In this document: piece by piece, positions 11,925 to 19,582 of the stretch
How the letters are laid out: each line of letters starts with the position of its first letter
Numbering within the stretch: position 1 is the stretch's first letter
Virus record (IMG/VR): IMGVR_UViG_3300045051_001187
Location: 1-20,174 of that record
Reading direction: 5' to 3' (one strand)
Source: a virus
DNA: 20,174 nt
Position numbers and translations under genes: made by a program
Notes under the pieces: model-generated
What the model was told of the DNA's origin: nothing
The model's database searches: none
The model's input: only the letters and a program-made list of their open reading frames with translations

Positions 11925-12368
11925 ATGAACGCGCAGGCCAAGAGCTTCCTGTCCTCGAAGGTGCTGTGGGTCAACCTGCTGGCCATCCTGGCGCTGGCGC
12001 TGAGCACGTTCTTCGACGTCGACCTCGGCGCGGGCTGGGAGGCCCCGGTGCTGGCCGTGGTCAACATGATCCTGCGCCTGGTCACGAAGCAGCCGGTGGG
12101 CTGGTCCGACGACCCGGACAAGGCCGACCCGGCCGACGGGGCGCCGACCGCGAGCGCGGGCGCTCTGGTGGCGGTCGTGCTCGGCGCGTCGCTGCTGTCC
12201 GGATGCGCGGGCCTGAAGGTCTGCGACGAGGCGGCGATCGTGCTGCGGGACGTGGACACGTCGAGCAAGACGACGGTGGCCGTGACGTGCGACGGGGCGA
12301 CGCTGGTCGAGCTGCAGACGGCCGCCCTGTTCAACGAGACGAGCGAGCCGGCCGAGGTGTCGAAGTGA
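11925..12368 (+). CDS. Holin-like protein fused to a lipoprotein-like domain
   Basis: The product is 147 aa with AGGAGGT before ATG 11925. The N-terminus (SKVLWVNLLAILALALSTFF, helix about 12-30, and a second helix about 40-54, then RLVTKQPVGW) resembles small phage holins. A charged Asp/Pro-rich linker follows. Residues 79-94 form a third hydrophobic segment ending in LSGC, a textbook lipobox with Cys94. The remaining 54 residues contain two more Cys (100, 122). With a cytoplasmic N-terminus the third helix would place Cys94 at the periplasmic face, where signal peptidase II could act, releasing an outer-spanin-like lipoprotein. No internal start with a ribosome site is visible, so a fusion is likelier than two genes. 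Confidence 0.75.
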   Translation: MNAQAKSFLSSKVLWVNLLAILALALSTFFDVDLGAGWEAPVLAVVNMILRLVTKQPVGWSDDPDKADPADGAPTASAGALVAVVLGASLLSGCAGLKVCDEAAIVLRDVDTSSKTTVAVTCDGATLVELQTAALFNETSEPAEVSK

Positions 12369-12526
12369 ACCTTTCCGACCTGCTGAACCTGGACCTGGCC
12401 ACGGTCGTGAAGGCCGGCGTGGTCGTCGTCACGACGGTGGCGAGCGCGGTGGCCGGGTACCAGTTCTACCGGCGGGTCAAGGCGAAGCGTCTGGTGATCC
12501 GGGACGAGCGGAAGGCGGGGGGCTGA
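12365..12526 (+). CDS. Small single-helix membrane protein, 53 aa
   Basis: It starts with GTG at 12365 overlapping the previous TGA (GTGA), with GAGG upstream, and its own stop overlaps the next ATG. One hydrophobic helix (about residues 15-33, VVKAGVVVVTTVASAVAGY) is followed by a strongly basic tail (RRVKAKRLVIRDERK). This is the shape of a small holin, antiholin or membrane anchor. The overlapping arrangement supports a real gene despite the short length. It could tune lysis timing together with the flanking genes. Confidence 0.65.
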   Translation: MNLSDLLNLDLATVVKAGVVVVTTVASAVAGYQFYRRVKAKRLVIRDERKAGG

Positions 12527-13026
12527 TGGACACGAACACCGTGCAGGGGCTCGCCACGCCGATCGGCATGGCCGCGATCATCGTGCTGCTGGGCATCGCG
12601 CTGGGGTTCCTGCTGAAGTGGACGACGGGCCTGGTCAAGAAGTTCCAGGACGACGTGGACAAGCAGCTCCAGGCGAGCGCGGCGGCGGTCGCCGAGATCA
12701 ACAAGACGCACCAGGTCGAGACGAAGGAGCTTCGGCAGCAGCACTTCGACGCCGTGAAGGACCTTCAACGGTCGTTCACGGACGAGATCAAGCTCGTCCG
12801 GCGAGAGCAGGTGGACGAGCTGAAGGCGATGCGGACGTCGCAGGCGGCAGAGGTCGACCGCATCTGGCACCACATCTCGAAGCACGAGCAGACGCTGCCC
12901 ATGACGTACGTGCTGCGGGACGACTTCATCCGGATGATGTCCGGCTTCGACAAGAAGCTGGACCAGGTGCTCGAGAACCAGGGCGCGCTGCCCTGCAAGA
13001 ACGGAGGTGGCTGTGGACCCGCGTAA
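12526..13026 (+). CDS. Membrane-anchored coiled-coil protein, inner-spanin-like
   Basis: The product is 166 aa from ATG 12526, overlapping the preceding stop. A single membrane helix (about 13-31, IGMAAIIVLLGIALGFLLKW) precedes a long charged coiled coil (about 38-115, including FQDDVDKQLQASAAAVAEI and ELRQQHFDAVKDLQRSF). It ends in a short Cys-containing tail (CKNGGGC). An N-terminal anchor with an extended coiled coil is the pattern of inner spanins, which fuse the two membranes in the last lysis step. An alternative is the DUF2730-type protein found at this place in Mu-like phages. The spanin reading fits the lipoprotein-like partner just upstream. Confidence 0.7.
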   Translation: MDTNTVQGLATPIGMAAIIVLLGIALGFLLKWTTGLVKKFQDDVDKQLQASAAAVAEINKTHQVETKELRQQHFDAVKDLQRSFTDEIKLVRREQVDELKAMRTSQAAEVDRIWHHISKHEQTLPMTYVLRDDFIRMMSGFDKKLDQVLENQGALPCKNGGGCGPA

Positions 13027-13309
13027 GCGACTGGTGCGGAAGGAGATCCTGCGGGTCCTGCGCATCGCGGACCACTACGGCGCGACGGCGAACGTCATCG
13101 CCGAGAGCCTGATGGCGGGCGGCGAGTCGGTCACCATCCCGGAGATCGAGCAGCACCTGCAGTACCTGGCCGGCGAGGGCAAGGGCTACCTGAAGGTCGA
13201 GGAGCTGGAGGTCGAGGGCCTGGGCCGGCGCGTGCACGCGGTGCTGCTGCCCAAGGGGATCGACCTGCTCGAGGGGAACATCCCGGCCGACCCGGGCGTC
13301 TCGAAGTGA
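13013..13309 (+). CDS. Winged-helix protein, VpaChn25_0724-like (Mu gp26 position)
   Basis: The product is 98 aa. GTG at 13013 is chosen because GGAGG ends 5 nt before it; it overlaps the previous gene by 14 nt. The fold reads as a winged helix: KEILRVLRIADHYGATANVIAESL, then TIPEIEQHLQYLAGEGKGYLKVEEL and the wing RRVHAVLLPKGIDLLEG. Proteins of this type sit between the lysis genes and DUF3486 in many Mu-like prophages, but their function is not known. It may regulate late expression or assist packaging. Confidence 0.75.
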   Translation: MDPRKRLVRKEILRVLRIADHYGATANVIAESLMAGGESVTIPEIEQHLQYLAGEGKGYLKVEELEVEGLGRRVHAVLLPKGIDLLEGNIPADPGVSK

Positions 13310-13319
13310 GGGGCTGAGG

Positions 13320-13856
13320 ATGCTGTCGAAGCGCCGCAAGCACCACAAGATCGCGACGTTCCCGACGGAAGTCCAGTCCGCGGTCAACGACCTGCTGGCG
13401 GGCGGCGTGACGTACGAGGAGATCACCCACCGGCTGCGGGACCTGGGCCACCAGGTGGGGAAGTCGTCGGTCGCGCGGTACGGCAAGGAGTTCGCGGCGC
13501 AGCTCGAGGCGGCGCAGAAGACGAAGGACTTCATGCGCACGCTCGTCGACGAGGTCGGCATGGACCCGCTCGAGCTGGAGAGCGGGGCGATCAAGCTGTC
13601 GCTGCATCGGGCGGTCGAGACCGTGATGAAGGCCGAGGCCACGGGGGACGAGGACCCGATGGAGGCGATCCGGGCCATCGGCCTGCTCGCCAAGTCGTCC
13701 GCCCACGTCGAGACGGTGCGGATGAAGTTCCGGGCCGAGCAGAAGGCGAAGGCGGCCGAGGCGGCGGACCAGGTCAAGGCGATCGCGAAGAAGGGCGGAC
13801 TCTCGGACGAGATGATCCGGGAGATCGAGGAGAAGGTGCTTGGCATCGCAGCCTGA
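13320..13856 (+). CDS. DUF3486 protein, small terminase-like (Mu gp27)
   Basis: The product is 178 aa. An N-terminal HTH region (FPTEVQSAVNDLLAGGVTYEEITHRLRDLGHQVGKSSVARYGKEF, about residues 15-59) is typical of DUF3486. It is followed by a long helical part (about 60-165) with KAEATGDEDPMEAIRAIGLLAKSSAHVETVRMKF. Mu gp27-type proteins are thought to recognise the pac region and work with the large terminase next door. The large terminase gene overlaps its end by 17 nt, which supports coordinated synthesis. Confidence 0.88.
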   Translation: MLSKRRKHHKIATFPTEVQSAVNDLLAGGVTYEEITHRLRDLGHQVGKSSVARYGKEFAAQLEAAQKTKDFMRTLVDEVGMDPLELESGAIKLSLHRAVETVMKAEATGDEDPMEAIRAIGLLAKSSAHVETVRMKFRAEQKAKAAEAADQVKAIAKKGGLSDEMIREIEEKVLGIAA

Positions 13857-15201
13857 CAAGGGCGGGTACTTCCTGCCGTACCAGGAGCGGTGGCTGGCCG
13901 ACCGCTCGCGGCTGAAGATTGCCCAGAAGAGCCGGCGCATCGGGTGGACCTACGTCCAGTCGTACGAGGACTGTCGGGACGCGGTGCGCGCGGACGGCGG
14001 GATGGACGTGTGGTTCAGCTCGGCCGACCAGTCCGCGGCCGAGGAGTACATCCGCTACTGCGAGCGCTGGATCAAGATGTTCGACGCGGCCGCGAAGTCG
14101 ATCGGCGAGTGCGTCATCGACAGCGAGCGGTCCGTGAAGGCCCTCGTCATCGAGCTGTCGAACGGCAAGCGCATCAACGCCCTGACGAGCAACCCGAAGC
14201 GGTTCCGGTCCAAGGGCGGCAAGGTCGTGCTGGACGAGTACGCGTTCCATGACGACCAGGACGCCATGTGGCGCGCGGCCTCCCCGGCCATCACGTGGGG
14301 CTACCCGCTGCGCGTCATCAGCACGCACAACGGCCGGTCGTGCCGGTACTACCGCATGGTCTCGGACGCCGAGAAGGCGGGGCCGAAGAGCAAGTGGAGC
14401 CTGCACACGGTGACGATCGTCGACGCCGTGAACGGCGGCCTGGTCGACAAGATCAAGGGGCGGCCGGCGACGGAGGACGAGCGCCAGGCGTTCCTGGAGG
14501 AGTGCCGCGAGATCGCGGGCGACCAGGAGACGTTCGACGAAGAGTTCATGTGCATCGCCCGGGACGGCACGCTGGCCTGGCTGGACTGGTCGCTCATTAC
14601 GTCGTGCGAGTCCGAGGACGCGGGCCGGCCGGAGCTGTATCAGGGCGGGCCGTGCTTCGTCGGCCGCGACATCGCGCGGCGCGGCGACTTCGCGATCCAG
14701 TGGGTGTCCGAGCAGGTCGGCGACGTGCTGTGGACGCGGGAGATCGTCGAGCTGAGGAACGCTTCGTTCGCGGCGCAGGACCTGGAGTACTCGCGCCTGG
14801 TGAACGCCTACCGTGTCATCCGTGGCTGCTTCGACCAGACGGGCATGGGCGAGAAGGTGGTCGAGGACGCGCAGCGCATGTACGGCCGGTACGCGGTCGA
14901 GGGCGTGCTTTTCAACGGGCCGGTGAAGCAGGAGCTGGCGACTGCGGGGCGCCAGGCGTTCGAGGATCGGAAGGTCCGGATCCCGCCGTCCCGCATCGTC
15001 CGCGAGTCGCACCACAGCGTGCGGCGCGTGGTGACGGCGGCCGGCAACCCGCGCTTCGACGCGGACCGGAACGAGGCCGGGCACGCCGACCACTTCTGGG
15101 GCCACATGCTGGCGATCCACGGCGCGGCCACGCCGGCCGTGGGCCGGGTCGACTTCACGCCGGCGGCGCGTCGGCGCTTCACCACGGCGGGGGCGTACTG
15201 A
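13840..15201 (+). CDS. Large terminase subunit (Mu gp28-like)
   Basis: The product is 453 aa, starting at a TTG (13840) preceded by GAGGAGAAGG and overlapping the small subunit. The ATPase has the variant Walker A KSRRIGWT (30-37) and Walker B VVLDEYAF (129-136). The nuclease domain has likely metal-binding acidic residues D277 (FVGRDIARRGD), D332 (CFDQTGMG) and D417 (HADHFW). It translocates phage DNA into the prohead and cuts it headful-style, including a piece of host DNA in Mu-like phages. Its stop overlaps the portal start as TGATG. Length and motif order match the family. Confidence 0.93.
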   Translation: MASQPDKGGYFLPYQERWLADRSRLKIAQKSRRIGWTYVQSYEDCRDAVRADGGMDVWFSSADQSAAEEYIRYCERWIKMFDAAAKSIGECVIDSERSVKALVIELSNGKRINALTSNPKRFRSKGGKVVLDEYAFHDDQDAMWRAASPAITWGYPLRVISTHNGRSCRYYRMVSDAEKAGPKSKWSLHTVTIVDAVNGGLVDKIKGRPATEDERQAFLEECREIAGDQETFDEEFMCIARDGTLAWLDWSLITSCESEDAGRPELYQGGPCFVGRDIARRGDFAIQWVSEQVGDVLWTREIVELRNASFAAQDLEYSRLVNAYRVIRGCFDQTGMGEKVVEDAQRMYGRYAVEGVLFNGPVKQELATAGRQAFEDRKVRIPPSRIVRESHHSVRRVVTAAGNPRFDADRNEAGHADHFWGHMLAIHGAATPAVGRVDFTPAARRRFTTAGAY

Positions 15202-16760
15202 TGGCGACGCTGTTCGACCAGTACGGGCGCCCGATCGAGACGTCGCGCCGTCCGGACGATCGGCACGTGGCGGTCGCGCGCCTGGCGGACCGCTGGTCGA
15301 CGTACCCCTCGCGCGGCCTGACGCCCGAGCGCCTGGCCGCCATCCTCCGCGAGGCGGATGAGGGCGACGTCTCGCGCCAGTGCGAGCTGTTCGCCGAGAT
15401 GGAAGAGAAGGACGCGCACCTGGCGTCCGTGCTGCAGACCCGCAAGCTCGCGGTGCAGGGCCTGTCGTGGTCGGTGGAACCCTCGGCCGCGGACGATCCG
15501 GAAGCGGTCAAGGACGCCGAGCTGGTGAAGGAGGTCCTGGAGCAGCTCGACTTCGAGGACCTGGTGCTCGACCTGATGGACGCGGTCGGCAAGGGCTTCA
15601 GCGTCGCCGAGATCCTGTGGCAGACGGGCGACCGGGCCGTCCCCTCGAGCATCGAGTGGATCGACCCGAAGCGCTTCCGCTGGGACGACGCGAACCGGCT
15701 GCGCCTGGTGACGGACGCGTCGCCGGTCGACGGCGAGCTGCTGCCCGCGAACAAGTTCATCGTGCACCGGTACAAGGCGCGGTCCGGCTCGCCGTCGCGG
15801 GCGGGGATGCTGCGGGTCTGCGCCTGGATGTACCTGTTCAAGAACTACGACCTGAAGGACTGGGTGCAGTTCGTCGAGGTCTTCGGCATGCCGCTGCGGA
15901 TCGGGAAGTACGACCCGTCGGCGAGCAAGGACGACAAGGACCACCTGCTCCAGGCGATCATGGCGATCGCGGCGAACGCGGCCGGCATCATCCCGAGCAA
16001 CGCGGACATCCAGTTCGTCGAGGCGCAGCGGGGCAGCTCGGCCGACGTGTACGAGAAGCTGGCCGAGTACTGCGACCGCGCGATGTCCAAGGCCATCCTG
16101 GGCCAGACGCTGACGACGGATACGAGCGGCAGCACCGGGACCTTCGCAGCCGGGAAGGTGCACGCCCAGGTCCGTGAGGACCTGCTCAAAGCGGACGCCA
16201 AGGCGATCGCGAAGACGATCGTCCGCGACCTGGCTCGCCCGGTCCTCGGCTTCAACCGGGGCTGGGACCGGACGCGCGTGATGCCGACGTTCGAGTTCGT
16301 CCTGGCGGAAGCCGAGGACGAGAAGGCCAAGGCCGAGACGTACGGGACGCTCGTCGAGCGCGTGGGTCTGCCCATCCCGGCGTCGCACGTCTACGAGATC
16401 TTCAACATCCCCGCGCCGAAGGACGGCGAGGTGGTGCTCTCTCGGCCCGCGGCCGGCGCCCCTGCGCCCCAGCCGATGCGGGCCCATCCGGGTCGCAGTG
16501 GGCTGCGGCCCCTCGCGCAAAAACTGTCCCCGCAGGGACAGCAGATCGAGAGCCTGGTGCTGGCGTCCGTGGACGAGGCGGCGGCCCCGGTCGGGGCGCT
16601 GGTCGATCCGCTGGTGGCGATCGTCGAGCAGGCGAGCGACTTCGACGACCTGCGGGACCGGCTGCTGGCGGCGTACACGGACCTGGACGCCGGGTCGTTC
16701 GAGGACCTGATGGCCCGGGCGGTCTTCATGGCCGAGCTGGCGGGGAGGGCGAATGCCTGA
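15201..16760 (+). CDS. Portal protein, DUF935 family (Mu gp29-like)
   Basis: The product is 519 aa. The N-terminal part (TLFDQYGRPIE, then LTPERLAAILREADEGDVSRQCELFAEMEEKDAHL) and the core phrases SSIEWIDPKRFRWD, ANKFIVHRYKARSG and LKDWVQFVEVFGMPLRIGKY are characteristic of DUF935 portals. The helix AEYCDRAMSKAILGQTLTTDTSGSTGTFAAGKVHAQVREDLLKAD follows at about residues 290-335. A Pro/Ala-rich stretch (about 415-440) precedes a helical C-terminal tail that may contact the MuF protein. It forms the dodecameric channel of the head. The stop overlaps the MuF start by 8 nt. Confidence 0.94.
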   Translation: MATLFDQYGRPIETSRRPDDRHVAVARLADRWSTYPSRGLTPERLAAILREADEGDVSRQCELFAEMEEKDAHLASVLQTRKLAVQGLSWSVEPSAADDPEAVKDAELVKEVLEQLDFEDLVLDLMDAVGKGFSVAEILWQTGDRAVPSSIEWIDPKRFRWDDANRLRLVTDASPVDGELLPANKFIVHRYKARSGSPSRAGMLRVCAWMYLFKNYDLKDWVQFVEVFGMPLRIGKYDPSASKDDKDHLLQAIMAIAANAAGIIPSNADIQFVEAQRGSSADVYEKLAEYCDRAMSKAILGQTLTTDTSGSTGTFAAGKVHAQVREDLLKADAKAIAKTIVRDLARPVLGFNRGWDRTRVMPTFEFVLAEAEDEKAKAETYGTLVERVGLPIPASHVYEIFNIPAPKDGEVVLSRPAAGAPAPQPMRAHPGRSGLRPLAQKLSPQGQQIESLVLASVDEAAAPVGALVDPLVAIVEQASDFDDLRDRLLAAYTDLDAGSFEDLMARAVFMAELAGRANA

Positions 16761-17964
16761 CGCGACCCTCCAGCCGATGAAGCCCCTGCCGTTCGAGGAG
16801 GCGGCGGCGTTCTGGGCCAGCAAGGTCCAGCTGACGCCCAGCCAGTTCAAGCAGCTGTCGACCGCGGCGAAGGTGCGGGCCTTCGCGCTCGCCGGCGTCG
16901 CGAAGGCCGACGTGCTGGCGGATGTCTACACCGCGCTCGAGTCCGCGGTAGCAGGCGGTACGAGCTACGGGGACTTCCGCAAGTCCATCAAGCCGATCAT
17001 CCAGGCTCGCGGCTGGGGGAACTGGCGCGTCGAGACGATCTTTCGCACGAACGTCCAGACGGCCTACAACGTCGGGAAGTTCAAGCAGCAGAAGGAGTCT
17101 GGCGCGAAGTACCTGATGTACGACGCGGTCGACGACTCGCGGACCCGCCCGACACACGCCGCCCTCGATGGCAAGGTGTTCCCGGCCGACGACGCGATCT
17201 GGCAGAAGTGGTACCCGCCGAACGGCTTCCGTTGCCGTTGCACAACGCGAGGGATGTCCGAGGCCGAACTGAAGGCACGCGGGCTCAAGGTCGAGGCCGG
17301 CGCCGACTGGGACGGCAAGATGGTCGATATCGGCGATGGGCGGCTGCAGGCGCTGATGCCGGATCCGCAGTTCGCACATCACCCGGGGCAGGTGATGTTC
17401 GGGGGCATCAAGCCTGGGAAAGGCTTCCCCACGGAACTCCCCAATCTGAAGGGGCCCGAGTCATTCCGCCGCCGGGCGTCACACAACATTCGTCCTGCCG
17501 AACTGGATGACTTTCCGGCCGACCAGATCCTGCCGGAAGGGCTGAAGCCCGAGTCGTACTGGAAGGAATTCGTGAAGGCATTCGGCATCGCACTCGACGG
17601 CGAGACGGTCATCCGGGACCCCCTGGGTCAGGCGGTGATCGTGTCGGCAGCGCTGCTGAAGGACGTGTTCGGCAAATCCAAGATCCAGAAGACGGGGCAC
17701 GGAAGCTTCGTGCGTACGTTCCCGGGAATCCTTCAGGAACCGTTCGAGATCTGGCTGACGCCGACCCGCTACCCGGATGGTCGCATCGTGCTTCGTAAGC
17801 GGTTCGTGCAGCTCTGGAAGACCCCGGACAAGACACGGGTCGGGGCTGCGCTGGTGTTCGAAATCGAGCGCGGCCGGTGGGTTGGGGTGACGGCGTTCAG
17901 CCCAAAAGAGTTCGGGTATATGGACGAGCATTTTCGGAGAGGGGTGCTGCTGTATGGGCGGTGA
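16753..17964 (+). CDS. MuF head protein with C-terminal PBECR-like nuclease domain
   Basis: The product is 403 aa. Residues about 60-165 are the MuF (Mu gp30/SPP1 gp7-like) head-morphogenesis domain, with DDSRTRPTHAALDGKVFPADD and PPNGFRCRC. After about 205 a linker leads to a region (about 290-403) reading AVIVSAALLKDVFGKS, SFVRTFPGILQEPFEIWLTP, GRIVLRKRFVQLW, VGVTAFSP and ending RRGVLLYGR. This matches the pattern I associate with PBECR nuclease toxins (Barnase/EndoU/ColicinE5/RelE-like) carried on MuF proteins. The toxin would travel in the virion or be released at entry. From about 17400 codons become markedly less GC-biased than in the flanking genes, which suggests the C-terminal part was acquired separately. 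No obvious immunity gene follows. Confidence 0.85.
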   Translation: MPDATLQPMKPLPFEEAAAFWASKVQLTPSQFKQLSTAAKVRAFALAGVAKADVLADVYTALESAVAGGTSYGDFRKSIKPIIQARGWGNWRVETIFRTNVQTAYNVGKFKQQKESGAKYLMYDAVDDSRTRPTHAALDGKVFPADDAIWQKWYPPNGFRCRCTTRGMSEAELKARGLKVEAGADWDGKMVDIGDGRLQALMPDPQFAHHPGQVMFGGIKPGKGFPTELPNLKGPESFRRRASHNIRPAELDDFPADQILPEGLKPESYWKEFVKAFGIALDGETVIRDPLGQAVIVSAALLKDVFGKSKIQKTGHGSFVRTFPGILQEPFEIWLTPTRYPDGRIVLRKRFVQLWKTPDKTRVGAALVFEIERGRWVGVTAFSPKEFGYMDEHFRRGVLLYGR

Positions 17965-18082
17965 GTTGAAGTGCCCCCGGAGCTCCACCCGGGCAGCGGC
18001 GTCGTGGCGTAAAGATGGGGTGGCTCCCTCGCCACGACACACACAACAGAATGAATTCTACGGGATCGGAGGTCGGGTGTGA
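17954..18082 (+). CDS. Possible 42-aa reading frame after the MuF toxin gene
   Basis: ATG 17954 lies inside the MuF 3' end and the frame closes in the GTGA overlap with the protease start. The peptide is basic and polar (MGGELKCPRSSTRAAASWRK...), without a recognisable fold. It would be the only gene in a place where an immunity gene could sit. It spans the hairpin at 18001-18038 and has no convincing ribosome site, so it may not be translated. Confidence 0.2.
   Translation: MGGELKCPRSSTRAAASWRKDGVAPSPRHTQQNEFYGIGGRV
18001..18038. other. Hairpin in the gap between MuF and protease genes
   Basis: GTCGTGGCG (18001-18009) and CGCCACGAC (18030-18038) form a perfect 9-bp stem with a 20-nt loop that may hold a further GGG/CCC pairing. 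There is no T run after it, so it is not a classical terminator. It could be an RNA processing or attenuation site that lowers expression of downstream head genes, or a scar of cassette exchange. Confidence 0.5.
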
Positions 18083-19149
18083 AGAGGTTCCTCGAGAACG
18101 CCATCCCGCTCGTCCTCGCCGAGGGCGAGGCGGCCGCGCCGAAGTGGATCCGGGTCGTACCGTCGGGCACGGTCCGGACGGTTTCCTATCCGCCGTTCCA
18201 GGTGGACCGGGGCGTCATGGACCGCATCATCGCGGCGTACAAGGCGGCCGGCCTGGACGTGGTCATCGACTTCGAGCACCAGACGCTCGGCGGGGACTGG
18301 TCCTCGCCCGACGGAACCGCGCCGGCGGCCGGCTGGATCAAGGACCTGGAGCCGCGTGACGACGGCCTGTGGGCGCTCGTCGACTGGACCGAGCGCGGCG
18401 GCCGCGCCGTGGCGGCCCGCGAGTACCGGTACCTGAGCCCGGTGCTGCTGCCCGGGAAGTCGCCGGCCCGCCTGCACTCGGTCGCCCTGACCAACACACC
18501 GCAGATCCGGGGCATGGCGCCCCTGGTGGCCAAGGACCTGAACGAGGAGAACGACATGAAGACCCTGAGGGAGGTCCTCGGGCTGGCCCCGGACGCGACG
18601 GACGAAGCGGTCGTCGCGGCCGTCCAGATCCTGGAGGACGGCCGAAAGGCCACGGTGCTGATCCTGGGCCTGAAGCCCGAGGCGCAGGCGTCGGAGATCG
18701 CGGCGGCGGTCAAGGACCTGATGGCGCTGAAGGCGTCCGCGGTCGAGAGCCTGGCGCTGTCGCAGGCGGTCAAGCCCGAGGAGCTGCGGGGCGCGGTCAT
18801 CGCGCTGCGGAACCCCGCGAACACGGTCCCGGCCGTGGACTTCCTGGCGCTGAAGGCGCGCCTGGACGACCGCGACGCCGAGGACCTGGTGGCGAAGGCC
18901 ATCGCGGACGGCAAGGTGACGCCGGCCCAGCGCGACTGGGCGAAGGGCTACGCGTGCAAGGACCGCCCCGGGTTCGAGGCGTTCGTGGCGCAGGCCCCGG
19001 TGGTCGTGGCGTCGGGTCGCGTGGTCCCGCCGGCGGCGTCCGGCGGCGGCACGGGCGCGGGCCTGACGGAGTACGAGGCGATGGTGTGCGGGCAGCTCAA
19101 GCTGGACCCCAAGAAGTACCAGGCCGAGAAGGCCGGGCAGGAGGGCTGA
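18079..19149 (+). CDS. I: Mu I-like prohead protease with scaffold domain
   Basis: The product is 356 aa from GTG 18079, with GGAGG 6 nt upstream. The protease part (about 1-150) has VVIDFEHQTLGGDW with likely catalytic His67, APAAGWIKDLEPRDDGLWALVDWTERG, EYRYLSPVLLP and the segment ARLHSVALTNTP with a candidate nucleophile Ser134. The C-terminal half is helical and Ala/Glu-rich, as scaffolds are, and ends in a conserved-looking LKLDPKKYQAEKAGQEG. In Mu, gpI processes the head proteins and the scaffold gpZ is made from an internal start within I; the same layout is seen here at 18556. Confidence 0.9.
   Translation: MKRFLENAIPLVLAEGEAAAPKWIRVVPSGTVRTVSYPPFQVDRGVMDRIIAAYKAAGLDVVIDFEHQTLGGDWSSPDGTAPAAGWIKDLEPRDDGLWALVDWTERGGRAVAAREYRYLSPVLLPGKSPARLHSVALTNTPQIRGMAPLVAKDLNEENDMKTLREVLGLAPDATDEAVVAAVQILEDGRKATVLILGLKPEAQASEIAAAVKDLMALKASAVESLALSQAVKPEELRGAVIALRNPANTVPAVDFLALKARLDDRDAEDLVAKAIADGKVTPAQRDWAKGYACKDRPGFEAFVAQAPVVVASGRVVPPAASGGGTGAGLTEYEAMVCGQLKLDPKKYQAEKAGQEG
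18556..19149 (+). CDS. Internal-start scaffold protein (Mu Z-like)
   Basis: An ATG at codon 160 of the I gene (18556) is preceded by GAGGAG with 6-nt spacing (18544-18549), an unusually good ribosome site inside a coding region. The product would be 197 aa beginning MKTLREVLGLAPDATDEAVVAAVQ, which is the helical scaffold region without the protease. Mu makes its scaffold gpZ in this way. The prediction rests on the internal site and the family precedent. Confidence 0.7.
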   Translation: MKTLREVLGLAPDATDEAVVAAVQILEDGRKATVLILGLKPEAQASEIAAAVKDLMALKASAVESLALSQAVKPEELRGAVIALRNPANTVPAVDFLALKARLDDRDAEDLVAKAIADGKVTPAQRDWAKGYACKDRPGFEAFVAQAPVVVASGRVVPPAASGGGTGAGLTEYEAMVCGQLKLDPKKYQAEKAGQEG

Positions 19150-19153
19150 CGAC

Positions 19154-19564
19154 ATGGCGGCGCTGACGACGGATCGGGCGACGGAACGGCGGGAGGTGTC
19201 GATCCTCCGACTGCCCGTGGCGGCGAACAAGAAGATCTTCGCGGGCTCGCTCGTGATGCTCGCGGCGGGCTACGCGACGCCGGGCGCCACGGCCACCGGC
19301 CAGGTCGCGGCCGGCCGCGCGGACGACCAGGTGGACAACACCGGCGGGTCGGCGGGCGACGAGTTCGTGGACGTGCGGCCCGGGTGCTTCAAGTGGGCCA
19401 ACAGCGCGGACACGGACGAGATCACGCAGGCCGAGGTGGGGACCACCTGCTACATCGTCGACGACCAGACGGTCGCGAAGACGAACGGCACGAACACCCG
19501 GTCGGCGGCGGGCACGGTCATCGCCGTGGACGCCGACGGCGTGTGGGTCAAGACGGGCCTGTAG
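19154..19564 (+). CDS. Small head decoration/cement-like protein
   Basis: The product is 136 aa, from ATG 19154 four nucleotides after the I stop. The sequence is beta-rich with Gly/Ala/Thr runs (AANKKIFAGSLVMLAAGYATPG, ATATGQVAAGRADDQVDNTG, VGTTCYIVDDQTVAKTNGTN, AAGTVIAVDADGVWVKTG). This is the pattern of capsid cement proteins found between the I and T genes in Mu-like phages (DUF2190-like). It probably trims or stabilises the capsid surface. The family name is given by pattern only. Confidence 0.75.
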   Translation: MAALTTDRATERREVSILRLPVAANKKIFAGSLVMLAAGYATPGATATGQVAAGRADDQVDNTGGSAGDEFVDVRPGCFKWANSADTDEITQAEVGTTCYIVDDQTVAKTNGTNTRSAAGTVIAVDADGVWVKTGL

Positions 19565-19582
19565 GCCCAGGAGGACACCGAG

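Noticed and set aside
14808-16850. A 680-codon leftward open frame opposite terminase and portal
   Set aside because: An antisense shadow of high-GC coding DNA; the plus frames show terminase and portal motifs.
18001-18038. Hairpin as intrinsic terminator
   Set aside because: The loop is 20 nt and no T run follows, and head genes continue downstream, so termination is not supported; kept as a hairpin only.
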